Origin: Zygnema cylindricum
Lineage: Eukaryota > Streptophyta > Zygnematophyceae > Zygnematales > Zygnemataceae
Reading direction: 5' to 3'
Length of the DNA: 28,870 bases
Assembly: GCA_037447655.1 (NCBI GenBank)
Contig: JBBHKE010002834.1
Coordinates: forward strand, 126,001 to 154,870
Shown: piece by piece, positions 8,232 through 18,739 of the stretch
Layout of the letters: every line of letters begins with the position of its first letter
Position numbering within the stretch: position 1 is the stretch's first letter
Notes under the pieces: model-generated
What the model saw: only the letters and a program-made list of their open reading frames with translations
The model's database searches: none
Told to the model about the DNA's origin: nothing
Translations under genes and position numbers: made by a program

Positions 8232-8767
8232 TTAGTAAATAAATTCATCAACACACGGTGTATGCCTTTTGTCATTGGTCGAGTCTTGTCTCTCACTCAC
8301 GAAAGCACTTGATTCTCTTTTTGTTGAGGGTCGAACTAGGTTGTTGTCCCATCCATCTGTGAAATTCCTTGTAACACATGCACTTTTATACGACGGACAT
8401 ACCCTGAAGGTATGTCCCAAATCATTACAATAAAAACAATTCTTTGGCCGATCTCCAAACTCGCTATTTTTTTTAATTTTCTGAAACTGAGACTTATATT
8501 CCTTTATATTCGTTTGACTTGATAAAACCTTTCTATTAGCCTCATCATCTAGAACAACAAGTCTTGCTACAGTTAAGCTCCAATCCCTTTTATCAATTAA
8601 AGTTAATTGATCGAATGCACTCTTATATTCTTTAGGTAGACTTCTCATTAACAATGTAGCTTGTTGGGCATCTTTGAAGTTTCCTTGTGCCAAATCATTT
8701 TTTGCAAATAATACTTGTAAGTCAATACAGTGTTTCTCCATACTACCTCCTACATACTTGTGTTAAA
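8232..8767 (-). pseudogene. gag: Family E copia gag, copy 2: capsid C-half and zinc knuckle
   Basis: Same layout as 1775-2484: GGSMEKHCIDLQVLF, LLMRSLPKEYKSAFD, LTLIDKRDWSL and the CCHC knuckle CFYCNDLGHTFRVC. About 28 differences in ~520 bp against copy 1 (hand count), many of them silent or conservative. An in-frame stop lies after DEFIY. A TAA separates it from the N-terminal half at 8785. Confidence 0.8.
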
Positions 8768-8784
8768 CTATTTTGGTAACACTG

Positions 8785-8992
8785 CTAAGCCAATGATATA
8801 AAGAAGTCTTTGCATAATTCAGATGCCTTTTTGAAACTTAGGTATGACATTACCAAATCCTCAGTCAAGGATTTCTTGATAACCCTTAGACACTCATGAT
8901 TTTTCCTTTTCCATCTCTTTGATGTTTCAGCCAAGGTACCGTCCACCACATCCATTTGCTCCATCATCTCGAAGTAGCTCTCGAGTGCATCC
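8785..8992 (-). pseudogene. gag: Family E gag N-terminal part, copy 2
   Basis: Identical by eye to 2502-2709, including the breaks: ESYFEMMEQMDVVDGT and the W-x-x-K-N capsid helix. It ends at the solo LTR border at 8993. Confidence 0.75.
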
Positions 8993-9294
8993 TGTTGTAA
9001 TTTATAAATCTTTATTTTCAGTAAATAGGGGTAAAAATAACTTAGAATATTTTTCTAATTAGTCTATTGTAGTATTTACCTTAATTAGCGTTATAGTAGT
9101 AAAAAGTACAGTAGAGTGCATTGTACTTTTACAAGGACACCTGTCGAAAAAAAAACGTATGCAGGTTTTTCGGAGTGGCGCCGACACGACACGCCGACAC
9201 GCGATATGCATAATATCGCGCGCGCGTGTCAAATATCGTGAGCGCGTGCAAAGCAACCGTGCATGCATGCAACCGACACCATGCGGTATGACAA
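8993..9294 (+). repeat. Family B solo LTR in gag, copy 2
   Basis: Identical by eye to 2710-3011, with the same flanks CATCC and CATCT, so the insertion predates the duplication or was copied with it. Confidence 0.65.
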
Positions 9295-10412
9295 CATCTT
9301 GTCTAATCTTTTTTGAACCAATGCTCTCCTTGGGATATATGATGGAACAATACACCAGTTACTCATGAGTCGAAAGGCCACATGGATCTCTTTTATGGTT
9401 TTCGACATTCTGGATATTTTTGTTTTAATTGTCCATTTAAAAAGAAACAATTTTGAAAGAATATCACAAGCATTTTGTTTTGTGTCACGAAATGTTTTTA
9501 TGTAAAAAGGGATGTTCAAATAGTCCTTTAATGTTTATTTTGTAGAGAGATGTGATCTTGGGAATTAGAACATGCTGATTTGTTTAATTGATATTGTATT
9601 TGTCTGTGTTATCGAAAAACTCGCAATGGCAAACATTCTAAGATCCGTAATTCGTGCACCCAATGAGAGTATGGCAGAGAAAAATGAGATGAAAAAAATC
9701 ATTTTTAGGGTATTCGAGCTATTTTTTCTGAGAAGGTATAATATCAAATGTCAATTGTCATTATAAAATGTCAATCATCAATTCCAAAATGTCAATTGTC
9801 AATTGGTAAAATTCAAATGTCAAATGTAAATCGATTATTGTAAAATATCAATGTCCATGCCGAAGTTCATATCCATGTCTACTGTTGTTGGTTGCTCATC
9901 TGTGGTGCATGAACTTATTTTTTTACGGAAAAAACATAATTATATTCGACCTCTCCGAGTTCAAATGGCTAAAAGAGTGTCTTATTCTATTGGGCACTGA
10001 AATGGTGCTTTATAAAAATTTTGGCCATTTGAGCTATAATGAGTTTGTGTCTAGTCCATACAACGGTTATTGCACTGTCCCCATTGTAATTTTTTTTCTC
10101 TTTTGATGCGGCATGTACATTGTTGGATTTAAACGGTAGTCCCTAGTTCTGAAATCGTGTAAAGGGTTAAATAGAATCGTTTAAACTTTTATTTCATTTC
10201 TAATCTTGAAATACTGATGCAAAATTCAAAATATCGAGTGCAAAAATTAAATGTATGTCTTTATGACCTCAATGTTGCCTTTCACTTTCCCTCTTTGGAA
10301 AGTTTTTTTCCTCGCTGCATCTTTTTTGACTTTCTCGTCCTCTATCTTCCCTTTTTTCCAGAAAAAAAACCCACTAACAATGTTTGTTGAATAAATTAAA
10401 TTTAGAGTGGAG
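9295..10412. other. Gag stub and unassigned internal sequence, copy 2
   Basis: Repeats 3012-4129 without visible change: the short minus-strand gag N-terminus, the ATGTCAATTG-type repeat cluster at 9744-9863 and the purine-rich AGAGTGGAG before LTR A. No gene recognised. Confidence 0.45.
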
Positions 10413-10877
10413 TGTTGAAGTACAGTTTCAGTTGTGTAATAAGTGAATTGTACTTTAACAAATGTACTTTTGTGCATATTCTATTTTCAATGTAGTAATG
10501 TCGTTTCACGTCCCTTTAGGTTGGTTCATGTACTTTTATTGTTAATGTACGGATACCTTTAGTACTATCCATTTGCAACTTGTAATCATTGTACTTATTT
10601 GTCACTTTGTTTAGCGAAGAGTCACTTAGCCGTCTCGTCGTTTCACAAACTACAAACGACGAAGTGTACGTTCACCACATTTATTGTCTATTAAATGAAT
10701 TTTTCATCCTAGATTCCTTGTACCAAATATTCCTTTTGTCCTTAACTTTGCCGTCCACTGACTTTGTCTTTAGCCTTCACTAGTTATACCTTTTTGTCCT
10801 TTGTGGCTTTGATTCTTTTGTAAACGTCGTGTACCTAGTCCACTCTAAATCTAGAATTAGGTTTAGTACTTAGCTTG
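10413..10877 (+). repeat. LTR A-a, left part
   Basis: Begins TGTTGAAGTACAG after GTGGAG and aligns with LTR A-b (21350 onward) up to TAGTACTTAGCTTG. It is broken by the insertion starting at 10878; GCTTG (10873-10877) is the left target duplication. Confidence 0.9.
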
Positions 10878-11086
10878 TGTTGTTTTTGAATATTTAGTTT
10901 CGTGCGTACTTGTCGTTTCGTGCGTTTGCGATGGTTCATGTGCACGCGGTTTTTAAGTGCGTACATGTTCAATAAGTGTAGCTTGGAGGTTCTCATGATT
11001 TCATTGATGTGGGGGAGTAAATGTACGCATAAAATTAAAGGGACGTAAAAGACTAATCGAGTGGCGCAGAATGCGTAATAGAAATG

Positions 11087-12151
11087 TGTAAAAATTGATG
11101 GTTCATTTTTTAAGTATTTTCTAGGTCTAAATTAAAATACAGAAAGAAGCCGAGGCAGTCTATCTCTAACTTCTCTCTTCAACTCCCACACTTGTCGCAG
11201 TCACTGGGAAGTTGGAGTGGAAGCTAGAGCCATGGTTGCCTAGGATATCCAGATATTTACGGGAAATAGATTAGTTTATTTACCGATAAGTTTGTTTACT
11301 AAAAGGATAGATGTCAGAACCACGATTTAATCCTGGTTCCTACGGAATAATAGATTGCCGGTAGCCGGTAGTCCTAACCGTTAAGTCTAAGACTAATGAT
11401 ACATGGTATCAGGTTTGATAATTATTTAAATATAATTATGTAGGATAATTCATTTAACTGCAACTGCTTACGGGATATATAGATCCAGTTATGTAAAAGT
11501 ACGGATTAAAGTACGGTCAAGGAACAACTTCCGCGCATTTGTTTCGATAGCGAAACGAATACCGCGCAGGTATTTATTACGGCTACGATTAAATATGCAT
11601 TTAATCGGACGGCCGGAATGAATGCCGAGATCGCGGAAGAGAATTTCGGCGGTTTGTGGTCATCGCCACATCGGATGACACGTGGCAGAAAGACATTGGA
11701 TCGCGGCATCTCCGAGGATTAAGGGAGCGAATTCGGATATACCACGTGCCGACATTTAGACCATGTCGTACAGTATTCGTACAAAAAGTACACCGGCAGT
11801 TGTACTTTTGTGTACGGAAGAGTAAAATGATTGGTCCGTACATCAGTAGATAGAGTTTGTGAGAGAGATAGGACTTAGAAAAAATTGGTAGATAAGACCC
11901 TCTCTCCCAAAGAGCTTCTGTACAAAAAGTCAACTTTGACCCTCCATAACTTACTACTCAGGGGAGCAAATTCAGAGATTCTTTTTGCTATCCACTCAAG
12001 GGAGTCTTGCCTTCACAGGGGTGAAGGTGGTTAGAGTTTTTGTATGCCAAGGTGGCAGTTATTCTTGCTGAAACACAAAGAGGTTACGGTTATCCTAGAG
12101 GCTTCTTTGAAGCTGTCCACTCTGAGGACTTATGGAGGTCTGAGAGTTTTA
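11087..12151 (+). repeat. 5' LTR of element D
   Basis: Starts TGTAAAAATTGATGG; the terminal CA has become TA at 12150-12151. It has two CACGTG G-boxes (11679-11684 in ACACGTGGCA, 11743-11748), a GTTTCG-ATAG-CGAAAC hairpin (~11538) and TATA-like AT-rich stretches (~11425 and ~11474). In plants such G-boxes bind bZIP/bHLH factors and often give ABA or stress response; that this LTR responds so is inference. Confidence 0.95.
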
Positions 12152-12166
12152 GGTTAGGGGCCCACC
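12152..12166 (+). other. Primer-binding site of D: half initiator tRNA-Met
   Basis: GGTTAGGGGCCCACC directly follows the LTR. From memory it complements the anticodon stem-loop of plant initiator-Met tRNA (GGTTATGGGCCCACC) with one mismatch. Internal-tRNA priming is known for Drosophila copia and yeast Ty5; most plant copia use the 3' end (TGGTATCAGAGC) instead. Confidence 0.7.
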
Positions 12167-12179
12167 CTCTAGGGTACCC

Positions 12180-12826
12180 ATCTTTAATGGAACTAGCTTC
12201 ATATACTGGGAAAGTATGACGATAGGAGCTCTATGCGAGAAAAGGTTTTGGGGGATAGTGAGTGGACGAGTGCGGCGTCCATCAAGTCTTGGAGTCCCTC
12301 CAGGGTTTGGAGGAAGCAAATTCACAAGGAAAGCACATCCATCTTCAACGGAGGAGACAAAGGAAGGAGAGGTGGTGGACAAAGCAACGGAGAAGGAGAC
12401 TACCTCACAAATAGCAACTTGTTCAACATTCATGTCACCTATTCCGAGGAACGAGGAGAATGATAGTGATACATGGGACTTTAACAATATGGCGGCAAAG
12501 CACTTCATCCTCCGCCATCTTACTTAAGGGCTTGCATGTCCTCATTTGCAGGTAGAAAGGGCATCCGATCTTTGGATGGCTCTCATAGAGATGTACCGAA
12601 GTGGTACGATTTAGCAACAACAGTTGGTTGATCAAAAAGTTAAGGAGTATATATACAAATGGGGGAAGATGCTGGATTTCTGCAATGAGCTTGCTACATT
12701 TTTTATGGAGCTAGAGAGTGCTAGAAAATATTTTAGTAAAAAAGAAAATGTTAACTGTTTACTGGTGAAGTTACCCGATGATTTCGAGAACATAGTCAAC
12801 CGTGTGCAGGACTTGCCGGACTCAAG
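12180..12826 (+). pseudogene. gag: Element D gag, N-terminal part
   Basis: Frame 3 reads PIFNGTSFIYWESMTIG, the copia gag start (F-x-G-x-x-Y-x-x-W), then a charged insert, DTWDFNNMAAKHFILRHL, ASDLWMALIEMY (capsid helices) and VKEYIYKWGKMLDF ... LLVKLPDDFENIV of the UBN2 domain. It forms the capsid that packages element RNA. In-frame stops lie at 12525 (TAA) and 12612 (TAG). No upstream ATG is left in this frame; the first is at 12216. The frame runs into the solo LTR at 12827, so the last few residues of the 12624-12851 reading belong to that LTR. Confidence 0.85.
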
Positions 12827-13864
12827 TGTTGAAATTAATAGATTTATATAGTATTTTCTATGATTAATATGTTAGTATAAAAGAAAAGAAAAAGGACGGA
12901 CAACCTTCCTCCACCTCCTCTCTCTAGCACCTATACTTGTTGTAGTCACTTAAAGATAGAGAGGGTGGTTGATCCATGGCTGCTTTAGTTCAACAGGCAA
13001 TTAGTTTTCGTAGGTTACTAAAAATATACTCGACAGACCCGAGATTTGATCCCGGTACCTTCGGTTCGTCAAGTTGGCCGATAGCGGTCAGCTTTATCCT
13101 ATTAGACAAGACCAATGCTAAATGTTATAGAATGTGATAGATATATATATATATAAAAAGAGGAACAAATTCATTTAACTAAAACAGTATACAGCTTGCA
13201 TAGATACAGTTTTATCAAAGTACAAAGTAAGACACTATTTCGAAACGAATACCACGCATTTTGTTTCAAAAGCGAGACAAATGTCGCGCAAGTATTTATA
13301 ACGGCTAAGATTACGTCTCGTTGTAAATCCAATGGAGCACATCATCGCCGAAATCCCAGAGTGGTCACTTTGGCGTTTTGTGACGTGGCATGACCTAGAG
13401 CCACGTGGAGAGATGACATTCGATCATAGGAATTCCGAGGAATGTACGGACGAGTGAAAAGCAGACACGCGTCCGCTTAATAGCCTTGTCGTACATAGGC
13501 CGTACAAAAGGTACATCGGCAGTAGTACTTTTTGGTACGGTAGAATAATCTGATAGGTCCGTACTTCAGTAGATAGAAGTTATTAGAGGGAATCACGACT
13601 TAAAATTTTTTGGTAGGTAGTCACCTCTCCCTCTGAGAGTTTGTACAAATTGGTATTTTTTACTGCCTCATAACTTATCGGCTGTTTGGCCATTTTCAAT
13701 GATTTTTTTTGCTACCAACTCAGAGAAGTCCAGGCTGCACAAGGTCCAGTCAAACTGTCACTTTGCCTTCCTAGACAGCAGTGGTTGTGGCTTGAAGTGG
13801 GTTAGTTAAATAATATCTAGAGGCTTTCTGTATTCTGTGGTCCAATGGAGGACACAGAATTGCA
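12827..13864 (+). repeat. Solo LTR, diverged relative of D, inside D gag
   Basis: TGTTGAAATTAATAG...CAGAATTGCA, 1,038 bp, aligns end to end with the D LTRs at much lower identity. It is flanked by perfect duplications TCAAG (12822-12826 and 13865-13869). It keeps a G-box (CCACGTGG, 13402-13407 core), TGACGTGGCA at 13381 and a strong TATA stretch TATATATATATAAAAAG (~13142-13158). The body was lost by LTR-LTR recombination after insertion. Old and diverged although nested inside D, so it came from a separate, related subfamily. Confidence 0.93.
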
Positions 13865-14560
13865 TCAAGGTGGATATGGAACTCAATGGTAGGGATGATT
13901 CTCGTTCGGGAGAATACGATTGAGATCCGAAGGGGAGGAAAGAGTGGGCAAGCCTTGGCATGTGCGACCGATTGGAGGAACAAGGATTCTCGGAAACTGG
14001 TCAGAAACTATGGGGGGAGGGAGCAGAAAAATTAGATCGACGAGTTAGGACCAAGGGCTCCCAAAGGTTTATGTCATTTTTGTAAGAAACCGGGGCACTA
14101 TATGGCAGAGTGCACTAAGCTAACCAAGCTTCGGTTAAAGGAGGGGCAGACTAGTGGAACCCCGAGAGGAAAGAAAAAGGCCCTTGTGACACAGGTACAT
14201 GAGGCAGAATCCGAGGACGAGGACGATAAACTCCTATTGGATGAGGAGTTGGAGGCGAAAAACGAGTTCGAAATTCCACGAAGGCAGAAATATGCTTACG
14301 GTGGATTGAAAGGTGAAGCAGGCTGGATTGTAGATTCAGGTGCCTCTATACACATGTGTAAGGATAAACACATGTTCACTAAGATAAGAAAGATTCCCAC
14401 CGTAGAGATAGAGTACAAGGATGGAAGGATAGTCACTACTACTTTTGTAGGATCGATAGATTTAAAAGTGTTAGTAGAAGGAAAGACATCTATAGGAACA
14501 TTCTCCGATGTATTGTCTATTTCATTGTTGAGAAAGGTAGCCAAGGGATGTTTAGGTTGA
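13865..14560 (+). pseudogene. gag-pol: Element D gag C-terminus, zinc knuckle and protease
   Basis: After the solo LTR the reading resumes. A CCHC knuckle CHFCKKPGHYMAEC spans 14072-14113 (C-x2-C-x4-H-x4-C). An acidic linker follows, then GWIVDSGASIHMCKDKHMF with the aspartic protease triad D-S-G at 14333-14341. The protease cleaves the gag-pol polyprotein. A stop lies near 14030, just before the knuckle, and a one-base shift at about 14548 separates the end (LLRKVAKG) from the next domain; the usual N-L-F-S-V-S-x-L segment between them is missing. Confidence 0.9.
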
Positions 14561-15718
14561 TTTTAAGTAATGAAACAAAGAAACTTTATCATGATGGTGT
14601 TCATGATATTATGATGTGGCATAAGAGGCTTGGGCATGTGAATCTAGATAAGTTAAGAGAGATGAAAAAGATGGGAGTGGTGGAAGGGATTCAGTTTAGT
14701 GAGAGTGATAATATAAGTGATTGTACTGGATGTGCTCAAGGTGAAGCATACAGATTACCCTTTCCCACAACAGCCACTTATAAGGGAGAAAAATTCTAGA
14801 TTTAGTACACAGAGATATTTGGGGACCAGCTAAAGTGCCCTCACCAGGGGGGAAGAGATTTATTATGACTATCACTGATGATTGGTCTCGGTATTCCAAG
14901 GTGTATTTTTTGTAAATTAAGTTAGAGGCTCCGGATTGTTTTAGACAATATAAAGCATGGAGAAAAAACTCCATGAAACTCCAATCAAGAGAATAAAGAG
15001 TGACAATGGTGGAGAGTATACTTCTAACCAGTTTGAGGATTTTCTGAGGGAAGATGTAGTCCAACACCAAAAGAGCGTTCAAGAAAACCCAGAACACAAT
15101 GGGGTAGCTGAAAGATTAAATAGGACACTAAGTGATAGGGCCAGAAATATGTTGTCAGACAAGAAGATAGGAAAAAAGTTCTGGGCCGAAGCAATGAACT
15201 GTGCTAATTACCTCACAAATATAGTTTTTACTTCAGCTATAAAAGATCAAACACCTTATGAGAGATGGACAGGTCAAAAACCAGACATATCTCACTCAAA
15301 GGTTTTCGGCAGTCAAGTATTCAATCTAGATACAGAACGGTCTAATTGGAAGCTAGATCCTAAATGAAAACCGGGATACTTATTAGGATATAATGAGGTT
15401 GTTAAAAGATATTGAGTTTATGATCTAAAAAAAGAAGATATTATCTTAGTAAAGCATCTAGTAGTTATTGATGAAGGAAAGTCCGTGGATCCCTTCAAGT
15501 ATACAAAGTCAATAAAAATCAGATATGAGTCAGAAAATTCCAATGACTTTGAACTTAATAACTTTCCAGAATTTAGAGAAGATGACGTTCTTGCAGGTAC
15601 AAATCAGACAAAAAATAACTTTGCTGAGGAAACTCTAGTGACAACTCTACCCGAAGCGGAAGACCTGGTGGAAACAGATTTGGAATTAAAGGACAAGGGA
15701 GAAGCCGAGATTGTTTGA
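14548..15718 (+). pseudogene. pol: Element D integrase
   Basis: GAG-pre-integrase: MWHKRLGHVNLDKL ... CTGCAQG gives the HHCC zinc site. The core then reads VHRDIWGPAKVP (first catalytic Asp), SDNGGEY (second Asp, ~15000) and NGVAERLNRT (Glu, ~15103), followed by WAEAMNCANYLTN and the C-terminal KVFGSQVF and GYLLGYN motifs. It inserts cDNA into the host genome, leaving the five-base duplications seen here. Frameshifts lie at ~14796 (A-run) and ~14957. In-frame stops include TAA near 14913, TGA at ~15365 and ~15412, and TGA at 15716. Confidence 0.92.
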
Positions 15719-15828
15719 AAGAACCCACGAGAACCATCTATTCCGGCCACAGATTTTTTGAGGGGGGAAGGAGAAATAACAAAAGATTGCAGGAAAATTA
15801 CGTTAATAACAAGGTAACAAAACTATCT

Positions 15829-16359
15829 CATCAAGATGAACCTTAGACTTATGGAGAGGCGATGACTTGCCCAGAAAGAAATCGGTGGAAGACAGCCATG
15901 AATGGGGAGATGGCCTCAATTATGGCAGCCGATACTTGGGAGCTGGTGGATTGTCCACCTAACCGAAAACCAATCGGTTGTAAATGGGTTTTTGAATTAA
16001 AACTGAACCCAGATAACACAATTGAGCGTTATAAGGCCCGATTAGTGGCAAAGGGATTTACACAAAAAAAGGGAATTGACTACGAGGAAACCTTTGCCCC
16101 GGTCATCATATTTCCCTCCGTTAGCATATTTGTCAATCAGGCAGCATCGGAAGACATGGAGGTGCACCAGATGGACATCAAGAGAGCCTTTTTGCATGGA
16201 GAATTGGAAGAGGAGATCTTCATGCGACAACCCGAAGGATTTGTGGAGGAAGGAGAGGAGACTAAGGTATGCCGGCTGATTAAATCTCTATATGGTTTGA
16301 AATTGGCGCCTCGACAGTGGAATAAGAAGCTTGATGAGTTTCTTTGGGAATTCAAGTAG
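15829..16359 (+). pseudogene. pol: Element D reverse transcriptase, N-terminal half
   Basis: Frame 1 reads ERNRWKTAMNGEMASIM, CKWVFELKLNPDNTIERYKA, RLVAKGFTQKKGIDYEETFA, then HQMDIKRAFLHGELEEEIFM (first catalytic Asp) and SLYGLKLAPRQWNKKLDEF. All are hallmark copia RT blocks. A TAG replaces the codon before TYGEAM at the start. The reading stops at 16359 and the next ~120 residues, including the Y-V-D-D box, are absent: sequence jumps to the segment before RNase H within about 30 bp. The enzyme would lack two of three catalytic aspartates. Confidence 0.93.
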
Positions 16360-16388
16360 AAAGACACCGAAAAAGAAAGATTATAAGA

Positions 16389-17228
16389 TTGACTTAAAAG
16401 GAAGCAATAGGTAACATGCTTGAAGAATTTCAGATGGATAAAACTAATAGTTGTACAACTCCAATGGAGTTAAAGAAGGGAAGTGAGGGGAGTGAGGAAG
16501 ATGGAGTCATGGTCTTAGACGAGAAATTATCCCCGGAAGAACAGAAGTTCATGAAGACTATTCCTTACAGGCAAGTAGTGGGAAGTCTGATCTATTTTAT
16601 GAATTGTACCCGGCCAGATTTAGCTGTAGCTGTAGGAGTGTTGAGTAGAAGTCTAAATGCTCCCACTAAGAGGGATTAGGAGGCAGCTGAGAGAGTTCTT
16701 AGATATTTGATAGGAACTAGGGATCTATGGTTGCATTTGGGAGGGGAGAATACTGACATCACCACTTAGAGTGAATCCAATTATGGTGATGCTCCGATGA
16801 GGAGATGTACTTATGGATATGTATTATATGTGGGTGATGGGGCTTGCTGCTGGAGTAGCAAACAGCAAAAGGTTATTGCTCAGTCCACCATGTAGGCTGA
16901 GTATATGGCAAATTGCTCTGCTGTAAAATAATTGATGTGGGTCAAGTCTTTGCTTGGTGAGCTCGGTCACCTTAAAAGTGGTGTGCAGAATTTTTTTTGT
17001 GATAATCAGGCAACAATCGTTATTTTTGCCAATCCTAAACATCATTTTAAAGACAAACACATGGACATTAGACTCAGCTTTGTTAGAGAGAAAGTAGAAA
17101 ACAAAATAATCAGTTTAGAGTACCGACCAGATAGCGAGATGGTAGCAGATATGATGACCAAACCTGTGCCTTCCCCTAAGCTAATTTTTTGCAGGGAGAA
17201 GTGTGGTCTAAAATTAAAGATTGACTAG
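16389..17228 (+). pseudogene. pol: Element D RT end and RNase H
   Basis: Frame 3: NMLEEFQMDKTNSCTTPMEL, then YRQVVGSLIYFMNCTRPDL, the RNase H motifs YGDAPMR, CCWSSKQQKVIAQSTM, FFCDNQATIV and HHFKDKHMDIRLSFVREKV, ending MVADMMTKPVPSPKL at 17228. Five in-frame stops occur: TAA 16395, TAG 16677 (a Trp position), TAG 16767 (Trp), TAG 16893 (the Glu of the EAEY catalytic motif) and TAA 16929 (Glu). Otherwise the reading is intact over 280 codons. Related to the minus-strand fragment at 4725-5396. Confidence 0.93.
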
Positions 17229-17241
17229 AAAATAAGGGGAG
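17229..17241 (+). other. Polypurine tract of element D
   Basis: GAAAATAAGGGGAG immediately before the 3' LTR start; primes plus-strand DNA synthesis in LTR elements. Confidence 0.85.
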
Positions 17242-18306
17242 TGTAGAAATTGATGGTTCATTTTTTAAGTATTTTCTAGGTCTAAATTAAAATACAGAAA
17301 GAAGCCGAGGCAGTCTATCTCTAACTTCTCTCTCTAACTCCCACACATTTCGCAGTCATTGGGAAGTTGGAGTGAAAGCTAGAGCGATGGGTGCCTAGGC
17401 TATCCAGATAATTACGGGAAATAGATTAGTTTATTTACCGATAAGTTTATTTACTAAAAGGATAGATGTCAGAACCACGATTTAATCCTGGTTCCTACGG
17501 AATAATAGATTGCCGGTAGCCGGTAGTCCTAACCGTTAAGTCTAAGACTAATGATACATGGTATCAGGTTTGATAATTATTTAAATATAATTACGTAGGA
17601 TAATTCATTTAACTGCAACTGCTTACGGGATACATAGATCCAGTTATGTAAAAGTCCGGATTAAAGTACGGACAAGGAACAACTTCCGCGCATTTGTTTC
17701 GATAGCGAAACGAATACCGCGCAGGTATTTATTACGGCTACGATTAAATATGCATTTAATCGGACGGCCGGAATGAATGCCGAGATCGCGGAAGAGAATT
17801 TCGGCGGTTTGTGGTCATCGCCACATTGGATGACACGTGGGAGAAAGACATTGGATCGCGGCATCTCCGGGGATTAAGGGAGCGAATTCGGATATACCAC
17901 GTGCCGACATTTAGACCATGTCGTACAGTATTCGTACAAAAAGTACACCGGCACTTGTACTTTTGTGTACGGAAGAGTAATATGATTGGTCCGTACATCA
18001 GTAGATAGAGTTTGTGAGAGAGATAGGACTTAGAAAAAATTGGTAGATAGGACCCTCTCTCCCAGAGAGCTTCTGTACAAAAGGTCAACTTTGACCCTCC
18101 ATAACTTACTGCTCAGGGGAGAAAATTCAGAGATTATTTTTGCTATCGACTCACGAGAGTCTACCCTTCACAGGGGTGAAGGTAGTCAGAGTTTGGGTTT
18201 GCCAGGGTGGCAATTATTCTTGCTGAAACACAAAGGGGTCAGGGTTATCCTAGAGGCTTCTTGGAAGCTGTCCACTCTGAGGACTTATGGAGGTCTCAGA
18301 GTTTCA
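17242..18306 (+). repeat. 3' LTR of element D
   Basis: TGTAGAAATTG...GAGTTTCA, 1,065 bp, about 4% different from the 5' LTR. G-box cores at 17834-17839 and 17898-17903 are kept. It is followed by AAATG. Confidence 0.95.
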
Positions 18307-18314
18307 AAATGGAC

Positions 18315-18337
18315 GGCGGATTGCGAGGCAATCCGCC
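18315..18337. other. Perfect 10-bp hairpin in family F LTR
   Basis: GGCGGATTGC-GAG-GCAATCCGCC, only 4 bp from the D insertion site. Equivalent hairpins occur in the minus-strand copies at 6311-6329 (CGGATCGC/GCGATCCG) and 178-194 (one wobble). Confidence 0.8.
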
Positions 18338-18639
18338 TTGAAATATTTGAAGTGCTTGAAAACGTTTGTCTGCCTTACGAAACATAATGCGATAGGCGCA
18401 TTAATGGAAAAGGATGCCGCCGGTATATTTTATCAATTTTGTACAGTTGTACTTTTTAATTGGCTTGCGCCATTTATGATGAAGTAAGAGGTTACGATAT
18501 GGTTTGATTTGGATGACATGATGTCATTTCGGCAAGAGAATCGTGTTTTAGTTCAAAGGCGGCGGCCTCCGTCGCTATTTTTCGAAAAGCGTGGACGCGA
18601 ATTCAAGTGGACCGTACGTATGTGATATCGGCTTGCTGC
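18338..18639 (+). repeat. Continuation of family F LTR right of D
   Basis: Weakly alignable with the F LTR copies (for example GCCGCCGGTA near 18419). No coding potential. The point where the inverted F-like copy takes over, somewhere near 18600-18650, is not sharp. Confidence 0.45.
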
Positions 18640-18720
18640 CTAGATTTATTGGCGAGTGACTTGTTTTCATGAGGCAATTGGTGCCTTGGAAGAAAAAGAA
18701 GAAGCACCGGCAGTTGCCAT
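18640..18720 (-). pseudogene. gag: Copia gag start remnant (inverted F-like element)
   Basis: Minus-strand ATGGCAACTGCCGG at 18720 opens MATAGASSFSSKAPIAS, a typical Ser-rich copia gag N-terminus, and stops after 17 codons; another frame reads FQGTNCLMK, like the F-x-G-T-N-Y-x-x-W-K block, suggesting a frameshift. It follows an F-like LTR on the same strand. The rest of the element is missing. Short and therefore tentative. Confidence 0.4.
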
Positions 18721-18739
18721 AATAATCAATACACAAAGA

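Larger units (their letters stand above)
11087..18306 (+). mobile_element. Full-length Ty1/copia element D (7.2 kb, inactive)
   Basis: Two 1,065-bp LTRs in the same orientation, a primer-binding site, gag, protease, integrase, RT, RNase H and a polypurine tract in copia order. Flanked by perfect five-base duplications AAATG (11082-11086 and 18307-18311), and the sequence on both sides belongs to one family F LTR. A hand count gives roughly 45 differences between the LTRs (about 4%), so it is an old insertion. Coding regions carry frameshifts, stops and an RT deletion, and gag is interrupted by a solo LTR. Confidence 0.95.

Noticed and set aside
11059-11069. GAGTGGCGCAG, an 11-base match to the 5' part of initiator tRNA-Met
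   Set aside because: It lies inside the family F LTR, whose other copy reads TTAGTGGCGTGAAC here, so it is a chance match and not a tRNA gene or capture.
11601-11933. 110-codon minus-strand reading, repeated at 17756-18088
   Set aside because: Both copies lie in the D LTRs; repetition only reflects the LTR pair, and no domain is visible.
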